Below are positions 18,451-26,948 of a stretch of 64,000 nt of DNA, one piece after another; within the stretch, counting starts at the first letter, position 1; the number at the start of each line of letters is the position of its first letter. The notes under the pieces were generated by a model, which did not search any database, was not told the DNA's origin, and was given only the letters and a program-made list of their open reading frames with translations. Source of the DNA: Phaeobacter inhibens DSM 16374 (GTDB lineage: Bacteria; Pseudomonadota; Alphaproteobacteria; Rhodobacterales; Rhodobacteraceae). The position numbers and the translations under genes were made by a program. Location: NCBI RefSeq assembly GCF_000473105.1, contig NZ_KI421498.1, forward strand, positions 3,294,385 through 3,358,384, read 5' to 3'.

Positions 18451-19440
18451 TCAGAGCAGCCCTTCGCGGCGCAGCACCTGGCTCATCACCGCTTTAGGGC
18501 GGGGGCCGATGTGGCTGATCACCTCGGCGGCGCAGGCGTTGCCGATCTTGGCACAGGTCTCGATATCCAGCCCTTTGGCCATGCCAAACAGGAACCCGGC
18601 AGCAAACTGATCGCCTGCCCCGGTTGCATCCACCGGCACCACCCGCTCAACCGGTACAGTCACGCGGGTGTCGCCCTCAACCACGGTGACGCCATCGCCG
18701 GAGCGGGTGCAGACCACCAGCGGGCAGATGGCGGCTGTCTTGGCCAGCGCCTCTTCCAGATCGTCGGTTTCAAACAGCGATTTGATCTCGGCCTCATTGC
18801 CGATCACGAAATCGAGGTCGTGTTCGATCAGCGACAGGAAGTCGGCCCGGTGGCGTTCCACACAGAAGGGATCGGAAATCGCGATGCCGCATTTGCCGCC
18901 GCCGTTGCGGCAGTCCCGCGCCGCTTCCATAAAGGCGGTCTTGCCCTTGTCTTTGTCGAACAGATAGCCCTCCAGGAACATCAGCTGCGCCTTGCCGGCC
19001 ACCGTGTCCGGCACATCCGACGAGGACAGCTCGGAGGAGATGCCCAGATAGGTGTTCATCGACCGCTCGCCGTCGCCCGAGACAAAGATCATCGACCGCG
19101 AGGTGGGCAGCTCGCCGCCCGCAACCGGCGGGTTCACAAAATCCACGCCATCATCGGTCATTGCCTGTGCATAGAACCGTCCCAGTGCGTCGTCATGCAC
19201 CCGGCCGATAAACGCCGCCTCCAGCCCCAGCGCACCGGCACCAGCGATGGTATTTGCGACTGAGCCGCCGGGCGTCTGCACCCGTTCCTGCATCGCCGCA
19301 TAAAGCACCTCGCCGCGATCACGTTCGATCAGCTGCATGATGCCTTTTTCAATGCCCATATGCTCCAGAAAGCTGTCGTCGCATTGGCTGATCACGTCCA
19401 CAACGGCATTGCCGATCCCGACGAGCTGGTAGGTTTTCAT
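18451..19440 (-). CDS. PfkB family kinase, adenosine-kinase type
   Basis: 329 residues. PfkB signatures: the N-terminal GGSVANTIAGAGALG substrate/lid motif (near residue 58) and the C-terminal anion-hole motif DATGAGDQFAAGFL with the catalytic Asp. Overall similarity is to the adenosine kinase/ribokinase-like proteins common in alphaproteobacteria, so adenosine salvage (adenosine to AMP) is the best guess; sugar kinase activity cannot be excluded. Its ATG overlaps the nth stop codon, so nth and this gene are co-transcribed. Confidence 0.88.
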   Translation of the reverse strand: MKTYQLVGIGNAVVDVISQCDDSFLEHMGIEKGIMQLIERDRGEVLYAAMQERVQTPGGSVANTIAGAGALGLEAAFIGRVHDDALGRFYAQAMTDDGVDFVNPPVAGGELPTSRSMIFVSGDGERSMNTYLGISSELSSSDVPDTVAGKAQLMFLEGYLFDKDKGKTAFMEAARDCRNGGGKCGIAISDPFCVERHRADFLSLIEHDLDFVIGNEAEIKSLFETDDLEEALAKTAAICPLVVCTRSGDGVTVVEGDTRVTVPVERVVPVDATGAGDQFAAGFLFGMAKGLDIETCAKIGNACAAEVISHIGPRPKAVMSQVLRREGLL

Positions 19441-20081
19441 AGAGTCTTGTCCTCAAACTGGCAGAGATCGCGGATGATGCAGGTAGGGCACATCGGCTTG
19501 CGAGCTTTGCAATGGTATCGTCCGTGCAGGATCAGCCAATGATGGGCATGAAGCTGGAAATCTGCCGGAATATTGTCTTCGATGGCACGTTCGACCGCAT
19601 CGACATCCTTGCCCGGCGCAATGCCCGCCCGGTTGCCAACGCGAAAGATATGGGTGTCCACCGCCTGTGCAGGCTGGCGCCACCACATGTTCAGCACCAC
19701 ATTCGCCGTCTTGCGCCCGACACCCGGCAGGGATTGCAGCGCCGCGCGGGAATTGGGCACAATGCCATCATAGTCTTCGACCAGAATCCGCGACATCTTG
19801 ATCACGTTCTTGGCCTTCTGCCGGTAAAGGCCAATGGTCTTGATATGCTCGATCAGACCTTCTTCGCCTAGATCCAGCATTTTCTGCGGGGTATCTGCGA
19901 TCTTGAACAGCTCGCGCGTGGCCCGGTTGACACCGGCATCCGTAGCCTGTGCCGATAGCGCCACCGCCACCACAAGGGTATAGACGTTGACGTGATCCAG
20001 TTCGCCCTTGGGTTCTGGATCCGCTGCCTGAAACCGCGTGAAGATCTCACGCAGGGTGTGATAATCGAGTTGCTTTGCCAT
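19437..20081 (-). CDS. nth: endonuclease III
   Basis: 214 residues. DNA glycosylase/AP lyase for oxidised pyrimidines. The helix-hairpin-helix is LPGVGRKTANVVLN with the catalytic Lys, and the catalytic Asp is in VDTHIFRVGNR. The C-terminal 4Fe-4S loop is C-x6-C-x2-C-x5-C (CKARKPMCPTCIIRDLC). First gene of a two-gene unit with the PfkB kinase (ATGA overlap). Confidence 0.96.
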   Translation of the reverse strand: MAKQLDYHTLREIFTRFQAADPEPKGELDHVNVYTLVVAVALSAQATDAGVNRATRELFKIADTPQKMLDLGEEGLIEHIKTIGLYRQKAKNVIKMSRILVEDYDGIVPNSRAALQSLPGVGRKTANVVLNMWWRQPAQAVDTHIFRVGNRAGIAPGKDVDAVERAIEDNIPADFQLHAHHWLILHGRYHCKARKPMCPTCIIRDLCQFEDKTL

Positions 20082-20257
20082 CGCGGACCTTAATGCCGCG
20101 CAGGGTCCCCCGGCGCAAACAGAAAAGCCGCAATAGGTGAGCGAAGCGTTACCCCGTGGTCACGGCCCATAGTCCGCTGTTCTCGCAAGATCCGGGTCGC
20201 GCGGTCAGGGCTTGTCCCTATAATGAGGGGCAGGAACACAGGTCGGGAGGGCTCCCC

Positions 20258-21115
20258 ATGAACATCCAAACACGCGAGCAGAGCTATCACTACGGCGTCA
20301 TGCGCCGCGCGATTGAGCTGATTGACGATGGCGGTGAGGATCTGACCCTGGCCGAACTGGCCGCTGCCATGGATATGAGCCCGGCGCATTTTCAGCGTCT
20401 GTTCTCCGCCTGGGTCGGCGTCTCCCCCAAGCGTTACCAACAGTATCTGCGCCTTGGCCACGCCAAGACCCTGTTGCAGGACCATTTCACCACGCTGGAG
20501 GCCGCCCATGCTGTCGGTCTTTCGGGCAGCGGCCGTCTGCATGATCTGTTCCTGCGTTGGGAGGCGATGAGCCCCGGTGAATACGCCCGCAAAGGGGCCG
20601 GTCTGCGTATCCTCTGGGGGTGGTTTGACAGCCCCTTCGGACTGGTGCTGGTGATGGGCACGGAGAAAGGCATCTGTGGCATGGGCTTTGCGGCGGAAAC
20701 CGGGGCTGAGCCGACCATGGCCGACATGCGCAGCCGCTGGCCCGATGCTGATTTTGTCGAGGATCCGATGGCCCTGCGCACGATGGTGGAGGCGATCTTT
20801 GATCAGCGGGGCGAGGCCGTCCTGCATATGATCGGGGCGCCCTTGCAGATCAAGGTCTGGGAGGCGCTGCTGCGCATTCCTTCGGGACAGGTCACCACCT
20901 ATTCCGAGATCGCCCATGCCATCGGCGCGCCCCGTGCGGTGCGCGCCGTCGGCACGGCGGTAGGGCGCAACCCGGTCAGCTGGCTGATCCCCTGTCACCG
21001 CGCCCTGCGTAAATCCGGTGCCCTTGGCGGTTACCACTGGGGGCTGCCGGTCAAACGCGCGATGCTGGCCTACGAGGCCGCGCGGGATGAGGGGCAGCAG
21101 GACGGCGCGGCCTGA
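20258..21115 (+). CDS. AraC-type regulator fused to O6-alkylguanine-DNA methyltransferase (Ada-like, without the N-terminal metal domain)
   Basis: 285 residues. Residues 1-110 are an AraC/XylS helix-turn-helix (LTLAELAAAMDMSPAHFQRL then AHAVGLSGSGRLHDLF). Residues 120-280 are the alkyltransferase domain with the acceptor site PCHR at 245-248 (Cys246). The N-terminal Ada zinc domain that senses methylphosphotriesters is missing, so the protein may repair DNA and regulate by another signal. The ATG at 20258 follows CGGGAGG; a TATAAT sits at 20219-20224. Confidence 0.92.
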   Translation: MNIQTREQSYHYGVMRRAIELIDDGGEDLTLAELAAAMDMSPAHFQRLFSAWVGVSPKRYQQYLRLGHAKTLLQDHFTTLEAAHAVGLSGSGRLHDLFLRWEAMSPGEYARKGAGLRILWGWFDSPFGLVLVMGTEKGICGMGFAAETGAEPTMADMRSRWPDADFVEDPMALRTMVEAIFDQRGEAVLHMIGAPLQIKVWEALLRIPSGQVTTYSEIAHAIGAPRAVRAVGTAVGRNPVSWLIPCHRALRKSGALGGYHWGLPVKRAMLAYEAARDEGQQDGAA

Positions 21116-21348
21116 CCCGCACCTGCCGCGCCCTGACCCATGCGTCGCGCAAACAGGCGCCGCAGCAGGCCGGGGCGCTTGGCGGTCGGCTCTGTCTCGG
21201 CCCGCGCTGCGGCCTTTGCCGCTGCCTCAGCCGCACCCCGGATCTGAGCGGCATCCCGCTCCAATTCATAGGATTTGGGAAACTGGCGCTGTGCCTCCCA
21301 TTTGTCTTTGCCCAGTGTGATCAGAACAATCCAGTCATAGGTCAACAT
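21070..21348 (-). CDS. small hypothetical protein
   Basis: 92 residues. The conserved-looking N-terminus MLTYDWIVLITLGKDKWEAQ is followed by an Ala/Glu-rich helix and a basic, Ala/Gly-rich tail (RRLFARRMGQG). A good AGGAGAG site lies upstream of the ATG. The last 46 bases overlap the 3' end of the Ada-like gene on the other strand. No family recognised; the ribosome-binding site and the divergent promoter arrangement with the WYL gene support it as real. Confidence 0.6.
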   Translation of the reverse strand: MLTYDWIVLITLGKDKWEAQRQFPKSYELERDAAQIRGAAEAAAKAAARAETEPTAKRPGLLRRLFARRMGQGAAGAGQAAPSCCPSSRAAS

Positions 21349-21389
21349 GGTGTCTCTCCTTCTGTCTGAAGCCAGAACACCACAACGCT

Positions 21390-21436
21390 GCTGACACGCA
21401 TTGTCAGCGGCCTGTGCTAAGATGTCAGCAGCCTGT
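21390..21436. promoter_or_regulatory. inverted and direct repeats upstream of the WYL regulator
   Basis: A perfect inverted repeat GCTGACA-CGCAT-TGTCAGC (21390-21408) is followed by a direct repeat TGTCAGCRGCCTGT at 21402-21415 and 21423-21436. The 21-bp offset puts both copies on the same face of the helix. It lies between the divergent small gene and the WYL regulator and ends 15 bp before the latter's ATG, consistent with autoregulation. Confidence 0.55.
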
Positions 21437-21451
21437 CAGTGGAGAGAGACC

Positions 21452-22159
21452 ATGGAACGCACCGGTCGCCTGTTCGAAGTCATTCAAATCCTGCGCGCCG
21501 CCTCCGCCCCGATCCGGGCCGAGGATCTGGCGGAAAAGCTTCAGGTCTCAAAACGTACGATCTACCGCGATATCGCTGCACTTCAGGGCATGCGCACCCC
21601 GATCGAAGGGGAGGCGGGCATCGGATATATGCTGCGCAAAGGCTATGATCTGCCACCGCTCAACTTCGATGAGGAGGAGTTGGAGGCGCTTTATGTCGGT
21701 CTGTCCCTGTTGATGCGAACCGGCGATGGCGCCTTGCAAGAGGCCGCCATACGGGTCTGTCGCAAGGTGATGGAATGCCGCTCCCCCGGGGATCGGCTGC
21801 AGGTGGCCCCCTGGGGTGGGGCCCCGCAGGATGATCCCGAACAGGGCTGTGTCTCCAAGGGGCTGCTGCGTCAGGCGGTGCGCGAAAGCCGCAAACTGCA
21901 TCTGACCTATCTTGGCCCTGACAGTGGCGAAACCCGACGAATCCTGCGCCCGCTGGCGCTGATCTACAATGTCGAAACCACGCTGCTGGCGGCCTGGTGC
22001 GAATTGCGGGGCGGGTTTCGTCACTTTCGCACCGACCGAATGCTTTGTGCTGATCTGCTGGACGACAGCTTTGCGCCAGAGGCCGATATGCTGCGCAAGC
22101 TGTGGATTGATCAGGGAGGTGGCGTGCTTGGCGATGAAGAGGGTGTCGCCTCAGCTTAA
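21452..22159 (+). CDS. DeoR/YafY-type HTH regulator with WYL domain
   Basis: 235 residues. N-terminal HTH_11: FEVIQILRAA, IRAEDLAEKLQVSKRTIYRD. The C-terminal WYL ligand-sensing domain includes VRESRKLHLTYLG and a WCELRGGFRHFRTDRM block close to the WYL consensus. The start at 21452 follows GGAGAGAG; the upstream in-frame ATG at 21401 lies in the repeat region. Target is probably its own promoter and perhaps the divergent small gene. Confidence 0.88.
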   Translation: MERTGRLFEVIQILRAASAPIRAEDLAEKLQVSKRTIYRDIAALQGMRTPIEGEAGIGYMLRKGYDLPPLNFDEEELEALYVGLSLLMRTGDGALQEAAIRVCRKVMECRSPGDRLQVAPWGGAPQDDPEQGCVSKGLLRQAVRESRKLHLTYLGPDSGETRRILRPLALIYNVETTLLAAWCELRGGFRHFRTDRMLCADLLDDSFAPEADMLRKLWIDQGGGVLGDEEGVASA

Positions 22160-22279
22160 AGCAGAGATTTGGCAGGTTTTCGCCGAGCAGAAAAGACGTT
22201 ACCTTGTGATGAACGCGCCGCAGCACGATATTCTCCGCAGCACGGGCCCCGCCCGGATTGAGCAAGCAAAAGGCAGATT

Positions 22280-22942
22280 TTGATGATTCAGATGAAACTT
22301 ACCACCGCCGCCATCGTGGCCGCTGGCCTTGGCCTGACCGCCTGTACCGATCCCGCAACCATCGGGACCCCCGGCAGCAAAACCCAGAACGGTGCGCTGA
22401 TTGGCGGCCTGATCGGCGCGGGTGTTGGCGCTGCTGCCAATGATTCCGACCGTGGTCTGGGTGCTGTCACCGGCGCGCTGGTCGGTGCTGCTGCTGGCAG
22501 CGTGATCGGCAACCAGCTGGACGCACAAGAGCGCGAGCTGCGCCAGTCGATCTCCAACGACGGCATCTCCATCGTCAACACTGGCGACCGTCTGATCGTG
22601 TCCCTGCCGAATGACCTGACATTTGCCACCGACAGCGCGGCGGTCTCGCCCGCTGTACGGTCTGATCTGAACAAAGTGGCCAGCAGCCTGGTGCGCTACC
22701 CCAATAGCCAGGTGCAGGTGATCGGTCACACCGACAGTGATGGCGACGCGGGCTATAACCAAGGCCTGTCCGAGCGCCGCGCCAATGCGGTCGCCGATCA
22801 GATCCAGGCCGGCGGTGTGCCCTACAACCGCGTGCAGATCATCGGCCGCGGTGAGAGCCAGCCGGTGGCGTCGAACCTCACCGCTGAAGGCAAGGCGCGC
22901 AACCGTCGTGTCGAAATCGTGGTGATCCCGCAGGGCGCCTGA
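22280..22942 (+). CDS. OmpA-family lipoprotein with glycine-zipper domain
   Basis: 220 residues. Lipobox LTAC ends the signal peptide. Residues 35-75 are a glycine zipper (GALIGGLIGAGVGAAA, then VGAAAGSVIGN). The C-terminal OmpA domain binds peptidoglycan: VIGHTDSDGDAGYN, LSERRANAVADQI and the final NRRVEIVVIP. Likely an outer-membrane lipoprotein tethered to the cell wall, similar to YiaD/YfiB. A start at 22292 is also possible; both give the same mature protein. Confidence 0.93.
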   Translation: MMIQMKLTTAAIVAAGLGLTACTDPATIGTPGSKTQNGALIGGLIGAGVGAAANDSDRGLGAVTGALVGAAAGSVIGNQLDAQERELRQSISNDGISIVNTGDRLIVSLPNDLTFATDSAAVSPAVRSDLNKVASSLVRYPNSQVQVIGHTDSDGDAGYNQGLSERRANAVADQIQAGGVPYNRVQIIGRGESQPVASNLTAEGKARNRRVEIVVIPQGA

Positions 22943-22976
22943 TTTCCGGCCTCACTGTTAAGGTCTGATAGACAAC

Positions 22977-23007
22977 AGGGCCGCGCCGCAGGGTGCGGTC
23001 CTTTTTT
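22977..23007 (+). terminator. rho-independent terminator of the OmpA lipoprotein gene
   Basis: AGGGCCGC / GCGGTCCT stem (one G-T pair) followed by seven T residues, 35 bp after the stop. Confidence 0.8.
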
Positions 23008-23152
23008 GTGCGAAAATGTGCAAAACTAACGTTACGTTGTGCGTATTGTGAGCTTTTGCACAGTCAGTGCGCAGGCTTTGGGCTTTTCTTGTGACCCAAG
23101 CGGAATAGGTTGGAGCCAGACAGACATTCCCAACCGAAAGAGGCATCCTTCC

Positions 23153-23695
23153 ATGTCCGATCCCAAACTCCTCACCATTTCCGGCTCGCTGCGCGCAGGG
23201 GCCACCAATCGCAAACTGCTGGCCGAGGCCGCGCGCCTGTTTGGTCCCGCTGAGGTGACAGAGGCCGATCTCAATCTGCCGCTCTATGATGGTGATGATG
23301 AGCAGGCGAACGGTATTCCCGAAGCGGTTCAGCGGCTTGCGGATCAGATCGGGGCCGCAGATGCGGTGATTATTTCGACTCCGGAGTACAACGGCGCGCC
23401 GTCAGGTGTGTTGAAAAATGCCCTCGACTGGGTCAGCCGCACCAGCAACAAGCCCTGGCAGGACAAACCCGTCGCCATCATGTCCGCCGCTGCGGGCCGC
23501 GCCGGCGGCGAGAAATCCCAAATGCTGCTGCGCACATTCTTGGTGCCATTCCAGCCCCGCGTCCTGACCGCGCCGCAGGTGCATCTGGCGGCATCGCATT
23601 CGGAGTTCGACGAAGGTGGCCGCCTGCTGAGTGAACTCTATACCGAAACGCTTGAGGCGCTGATGACAGGGTTGCGGGCTGAAATCGCGCGCTAA
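23153..23695 (+). CDS. NADPH-dependent FMN reductase (chromate/quinone reductase type)
   Basis: 180 residues, flavodoxin-like. The FMN phosphate loop is SGSLRAGATNRKL and the family motif ISTPEYNGAPSGVLKNALDW is intact. Members reduce quinones, chromate or free flavin. The ATG at 23153 follows GAAAGAGG at a normal distance. Monocistronic, with a shared hairpin to the convergent VOC gene. Confidence 0.93.
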   Translation: MSDPKLLTISGSLRAGATNRKLLAEAARLFGPAEVTEADLNLPLYDGDDEQANGIPEAVQRLADQIGAADAVIISTPEYNGAPSGVLKNALDWVSRTSNKPWQDKPVAIMSAAAGRAGGEKSQMLLRTFLVPFQPRVLTAPQVHLAASHSEFDEGGRLLSELYTETLEALMTGLRAEIAR

Positions 23696-23709
23696 GTCAG
23701 ATGAAGCCC

Positions 23710-23747
23710 CAACAGGCCCTGTGTGTGCGATCACTCCGGGCCTGTTG
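23710..23747. terminator. hairpin between convergent genes
   Basis: Perfect 9-bp inverted repeat CAACAGGCC / GGCCTGTTG with a 20-base loop, between the FMN reductase stop and the VOC gene stop. Confidence 0.55.
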
Positions 23748-23772
23748 CCTTATGGGCTAGGGCGGGCAATGG

Positions 23773-24189
23773 CTACCCGTCACGGCCCGGCTCATCCGGG
23801 TTGCTGGAAAACAGCGCAATCTTATTGCCCTGCGGGTCACGCAGATAACCGACGTAGAACCCTGCACTATAGGCCGCGCGAAACCCCGGCGCGCCATCGT
23901 CTGTTCCGCCTGCCGCCACTGCGGCTGCATGTAGGGCCCGCACCTGAGCCTGAGTGTCGGCCTCAAACGCCACCATCATCCCATTGCCCGCCGCGGCAGG
24001 CGCACCGTTAAACGGGTGTTTGACATAGACATCTGGCGCGGTCGGCACTTCTCCCTCCGGCACCGGCAGGGCAAAGCTGAGGCCGTCGGACCCTTCGCTG
24101 AACTCATAGCCAAGTGCCGGCAGGAACGCGGTGTAGAACGCCCGTGCGCGGGTCATGTCATTGGTACCGATGGTGATATAGGCGATCAT
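23773..24189 (-). CDS. VOC-family (glyoxalase/bleomycin-resistance-like) protein
   Basis: 138 residues. Single VOC module: MTRARAFYTAFLPALGYE at the N-terminus, HPFNGAPAAAGNGMMVAFEA in the middle and GFYVGYLRDPQGNKI at the C-terminus with the terminal metal-side Asp-Pro-Gly-Asn. Function within the superfamily cannot be specified. It lies 23 bp downstream of the FAD oxidoreductase gene on the same strand and is probably co-transcribed. Confidence 0.87.
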   Translation of the reverse strand: MIAYITIGTNDMTRARAFYTAFLPALGYEFSEGSDGLSFALPVPEGEVPTAPDVYVKHPFNGAPAAAGNGMMVAFEADTQAQVRALHAAAVAAGGTDDGAPGFRAAYSAGFYVGYLRDPQGNKIALFSSNPDEPGRDG

Positions 24190-24212
24190 CTCTCTGCCCC
24201 TTGGCCTGGCAT

Positions 24213-25277
24213 TCAGAAGTTATCTTCGACCCGGAAACCATCGGGGATATTATCCTGCCCGTCCAGCAGAAGATTGGCCATGGTCTCGGCCATCTTGGGC
24301 GCCATGCCAAAGCCGATCTTGAAGCCCCCGTTGGCGATGAAATGGTCCGCGCGATCAGGCCAGGCCCCCAGCATCGGCGCGCGTGAGCGGGCACGGGGGC
24401 GGACACCGGCCCAGCGTTCGATCACCTCGGCCCCGTGCAGGATCGGCAAAGCAGCCCGCGCGCGGTCGATCACATCGTCCAGCTGCGCATCGGTGCTGCT
24501 GGGATCCTCAAACTCACGTTCGCTGGTGGAGCCAATCGCGAGGGTGCCATCGGCATGCGGGATAATATGCAACCCATCGGCATAAAGCTGCGGCACATCC
24601 CCCTCGGCAAAGCGCAGCAGCGCCGCCTGTCCCTTGACCCCATTGCCCAGCGTCTTGCCCTCGGCCACGCCGCCGGGACCTGCCAGCCTGTCGTTCAGCT
24701 CCAGCAGCCCGGCATAGCCCTTGGCATGTACCACGAGCCCCTGATCGGCGCCCTCTGCCTGCACCTCAACACCCATGACGGACAACCCAGCCACCAGCGC
24801 GGCACAGGCGCGGCGGGGGTGCATTCGCGCGCTCAGCGTGTCGTGGATGACAAAATCGGTGGCGCTGGGCGGCACCCATGGCCCCGCGTCGGCAGCGGCG
24901 ATGACGGACCAATCCGCCTTCCCCTGCCACAGGTTCCGGGCGCTTATTGCGCGTTGATGCGCCAGATCCAATGTGCGCTGATCATTGATCGGTTGCAGCC
25001 GTCCGGTGCGGCCATAGCCGGGGGAAACCCCGCCCGTTGCCTCAACCTCGGCCCAGAAAGCTTCGGCCATCAGCAGGCTTTCCAGCTGGTACTGTTTCTT
25101 GGCGTTCCAGTTTTCCGGCACATGCGGCGCCAGCGCACCGATCAGCCCGCCGCTGGAGCCGGAGCCCGCACCAAAGGGGTCGATCACCTGCACCGATGCG
25201 CCGCGCCGGGCGCAGGTCCAGGCAATCGAAAGCCCAAAGATCCCGGCGCCCCGGACGGTGATATCTGCCATTGCCAT
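24213..25277 (-). CDS. DAO-family FAD-dependent oxidoreductase, possible MnmC(o)-like partner of MnmD
   Basis: 354 residues. N-terminal FAD-binding motif VRGAGIFGLSIAWTCARRG and the DAO-family IDPFGAGSGSSGG block; the C-terminal ERWAGVRPRARSRAPMLG and NGGFKIGFGMAPKMAE correspond to the second FAD-contact region of glycine/D-amino-acid oxidases. It is divergent from mnmD with 58 bp between starts. In enterobacteria the two activities are fused in MnmC, where a DAO-type domain removes carboxymethyl from cmnm5U34. A glycine oxidase-like enzyme is the alternative. Good AAGGGT ribosome-binding site. Confidence 0.8.
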   Translation of the reverse strand: MAMADITVRGAGIFGLSIAWTCARRGASVQVIDPFGAGSGSSGGLIGALAPHVPENWNAKKQYQLESLLMAEAFWAEVEATGGVSPGYGRTGRLQPINDQRTLDLAHQRAISARNLWQGKADWSVIAAADAGPWVPPSATDFVIHDTLSARMHPRRACAALVAGLSVMGVEVQAEGADQGLVVHAKGYAGLLELNDRLAGPGGVAEGKTLGNGVKGQAALLRFAEGDVPQLYADGLHIIPHADGTLAIGSTSEREFEDPSSTDAQLDDVIDRARAALPILHGAEVIERWAGVRPRARSRAPMLGAWPDRADHFIANGGFKIGFGMAPKMAETMANLLLDGQDNIPDGFRVEDNF

Positions 25278-25335
25278 TTTCGCACCCTTTCGCCAGTGTC
25301 GCGCCGTTCCACCGCATCATTTAGGGGATAATAGC

Positions 25336-26034
25336 ATGGCAGACCAGCAGGCGCGGCTCAGCTGGCGGGATGGCAGCATTCCGGTATCCGATCAGTTCGA
25401 CGATCCCTATTTCTCCATCCACGATGGGCTGGCCGAGACGGAGCATGTGTTTCTGGCAGGCAATGATCTGGCCACGCGGTTTGCCAGCGCCGCAGAGGCG
25501 GGGACCGATTTCCACGTTGCCGAGTTGGGGTTTGGCACCGGTCTGAACCTGTTCGCCGCCTGGCGCGCGTGGGAGGCGGCGCAGGCGGACTATGACACCG
25601 CAGCGGTGCTGCATTTCACCAGTTTTGAAGCCTTCCCGATGGCGACGGATGATATGGCCCGCGCGCTGGAAGCCTTTCCCGAGGTGGCGCCTTGGGCCGC
25701 GCGGTTTCTGGCGGTCTGGCGTGGTGCAGGTCTGTGCGATCTGGGCAATTTGCGCGTCAATGTCATCACCGGCGACGCCCGCATGTCGCTGCCAGACTGG
25801 ACAGGGGCGGCAGACGCATGGTTTCTGGACGGGTTTTCACCGGCCAAAAACCCGGAGCTGTGGCAGGATGATCTGCTCGCCGCTGTCGCGGGGCACACCC
25901 GCGCTGGCGGTACGGCGGCAACCTACACCGCAGCGGGATTTGTCCGCCGTGGGTTGGAGACTGCCGGATTTGAGGTTTCCCGCACACCCGGTTTCGGGCG
26001 CAAGCGGCATATGACAAAGGCACGATTGCGATGA
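25336..26034 (+). CDS. mnmD: tRNA 5-(aminomethyl)-2-thiouridine methyltransferase MnmD
   Basis: 232 residues, matching the DUF752/MnmC(m) domain. The SAM motif is VAELGFGTGLNLF, and the family block WFLDGFSPAKNPELW carries the active-site residues; GGTAATYTAAGFVRRGL and the C-terminal FGRKRHM close the domain. It converts nm5s2U34 to mnm5s2U34 in tRNA wobble positions. The ATG at 25336 gives the usual N-terminus with LSWRDGSIPVSDQFDDPYFS. Overlaps the next gene by ATGA. Confidence 0.93.
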   Translation: MADQQARLSWRDGSIPVSDQFDDPYFSIHDGLAETEHVFLAGNDLATRFASAAEAGTDFHVAELGFGTGLNLFAAWRAWEAAQADYDTAAVLHFTSFEAFPMATDDMARALEAFPEVAPWAARFLAVWRGAGLCDLGNLRVNVITGDARMSLPDWTGAADAWFLDGFSPAKNPELWQDDLLAAVAGHTRAGGTAATYTAAGFVRRGLETAGFEVSRTPGFGRKRHMTKARLR

Positions 26035-26948
26035 CCATGCGCCCCGACGCCAGAATACTTGAGCCGCGTCCTCCGCAGTTGACCCAAAAGAACAACGTCT
26101 CGGCGGGCGTTCTGTTGATGATCGCGGCCACCGTTGTCTTTGCGATGCAGGACGGGATCTCTCGGCATCTGGCAGGGGAGTATAACACCTTTATGGTGAT
26201 CATGGTGCGTTATTGGTTCTTTGCGCTGTTTGTGATCGCGCTTGCGGCGCGCGCACCGGGGGGTATTCGCGCCACGGCCCGCACCGATCAGCTGGGGTTG
26301 CAGATCTTTCGCGGCGTGCTGCTGGTCGCGGAGATTTGCGTTGCGGTCTATGCTTTTACCGTGCTGGGACTGGTCGAAAGCGTGGCGGTGTTTATCTGCT
26401 ATCCACTGTTGGTGGCGGCCCTGAGCGGGCCGGTGCTGGGGGAGCAGGTGGGCTGGCGGCGGTGGGCAGCGATTTCGGTCGGACTGATTGGCGTGCTGAT
26501 CATCCTGCAACCCGGCATCGGTATTTTTGACCCGCTGGCGATCATCCCATTTGTCTCGGCGTTGATGTTTGCGCTTTATGGTCTGATCACCCGCTATGCC
26601 GCGCGGCGCGACAGCACGGCGACCAGTTTCTTCTGGACCGGGGTTGCGGGCATGGTGGCGATGACCCTTGTCGGCATCTGGTACTGGGAGCCGATGAGTC
26701 AGGGCGATTGGATGTGGATGGGCATCCTGTGTCTGACGGGTGTGACCGGGCATTGGCTGCTGATCAAATGCTATGAGATGGCCGAGGCCAGCGCGGTGCA
26801 GCCCTTTGCCTATTTCCACCTGATCTGGGCGGCGGCGCTTGGGGTGATTGTTTTCGGCGAGGTGATCCGCACCAATGTCGCCATCGGTGCGTCCATCATC
26901 GTGGCGGCCGGCCTGTTCACCCTATGGCGCGAACGCGTTAAGGGTTGA
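26031..26948 (+). CDS. EamA/DMT-family transporter
   Basis: 305 residues, about ten membrane segments in two EamA repeats (first near NVSAGVLLMIAATVVFAMQD, second from IIPFVSALMFALYGLITRYA). Cargo unknown. The ATG overlaps the mnmD stop, so expression is coupled, although function need not be linked. The last 27 bases overlap the 3' end of the convergent lytic transglycosylase gene. Confidence 0.9.
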   Translation: MTMRPDARILEPRPPQLTQKNNVSAGVLLMIAATVVFAMQDGISRHLAGEYNTFMVIMVRYWFFALFVIALAARAPGGIRATARTDQLGLQIFRGVLLVAEICVAVYAFTVLGLVESVAVFICYPLLVAALSGPVLGEQVGWRRWAAISVGLIGVLIILQPGIGIFDPLAIIPFVSALMFALYGLITRYAARRDSTATSFFWTGVAGMVAMTLVGIWYWEPMSQGDWMWMGILCLTGVTGHWLLIKCYEMAEASAVQPFAYFHLIWAAALGVIVFGEVIRTNVAIGASIIVAAGLFTLWRERVKG

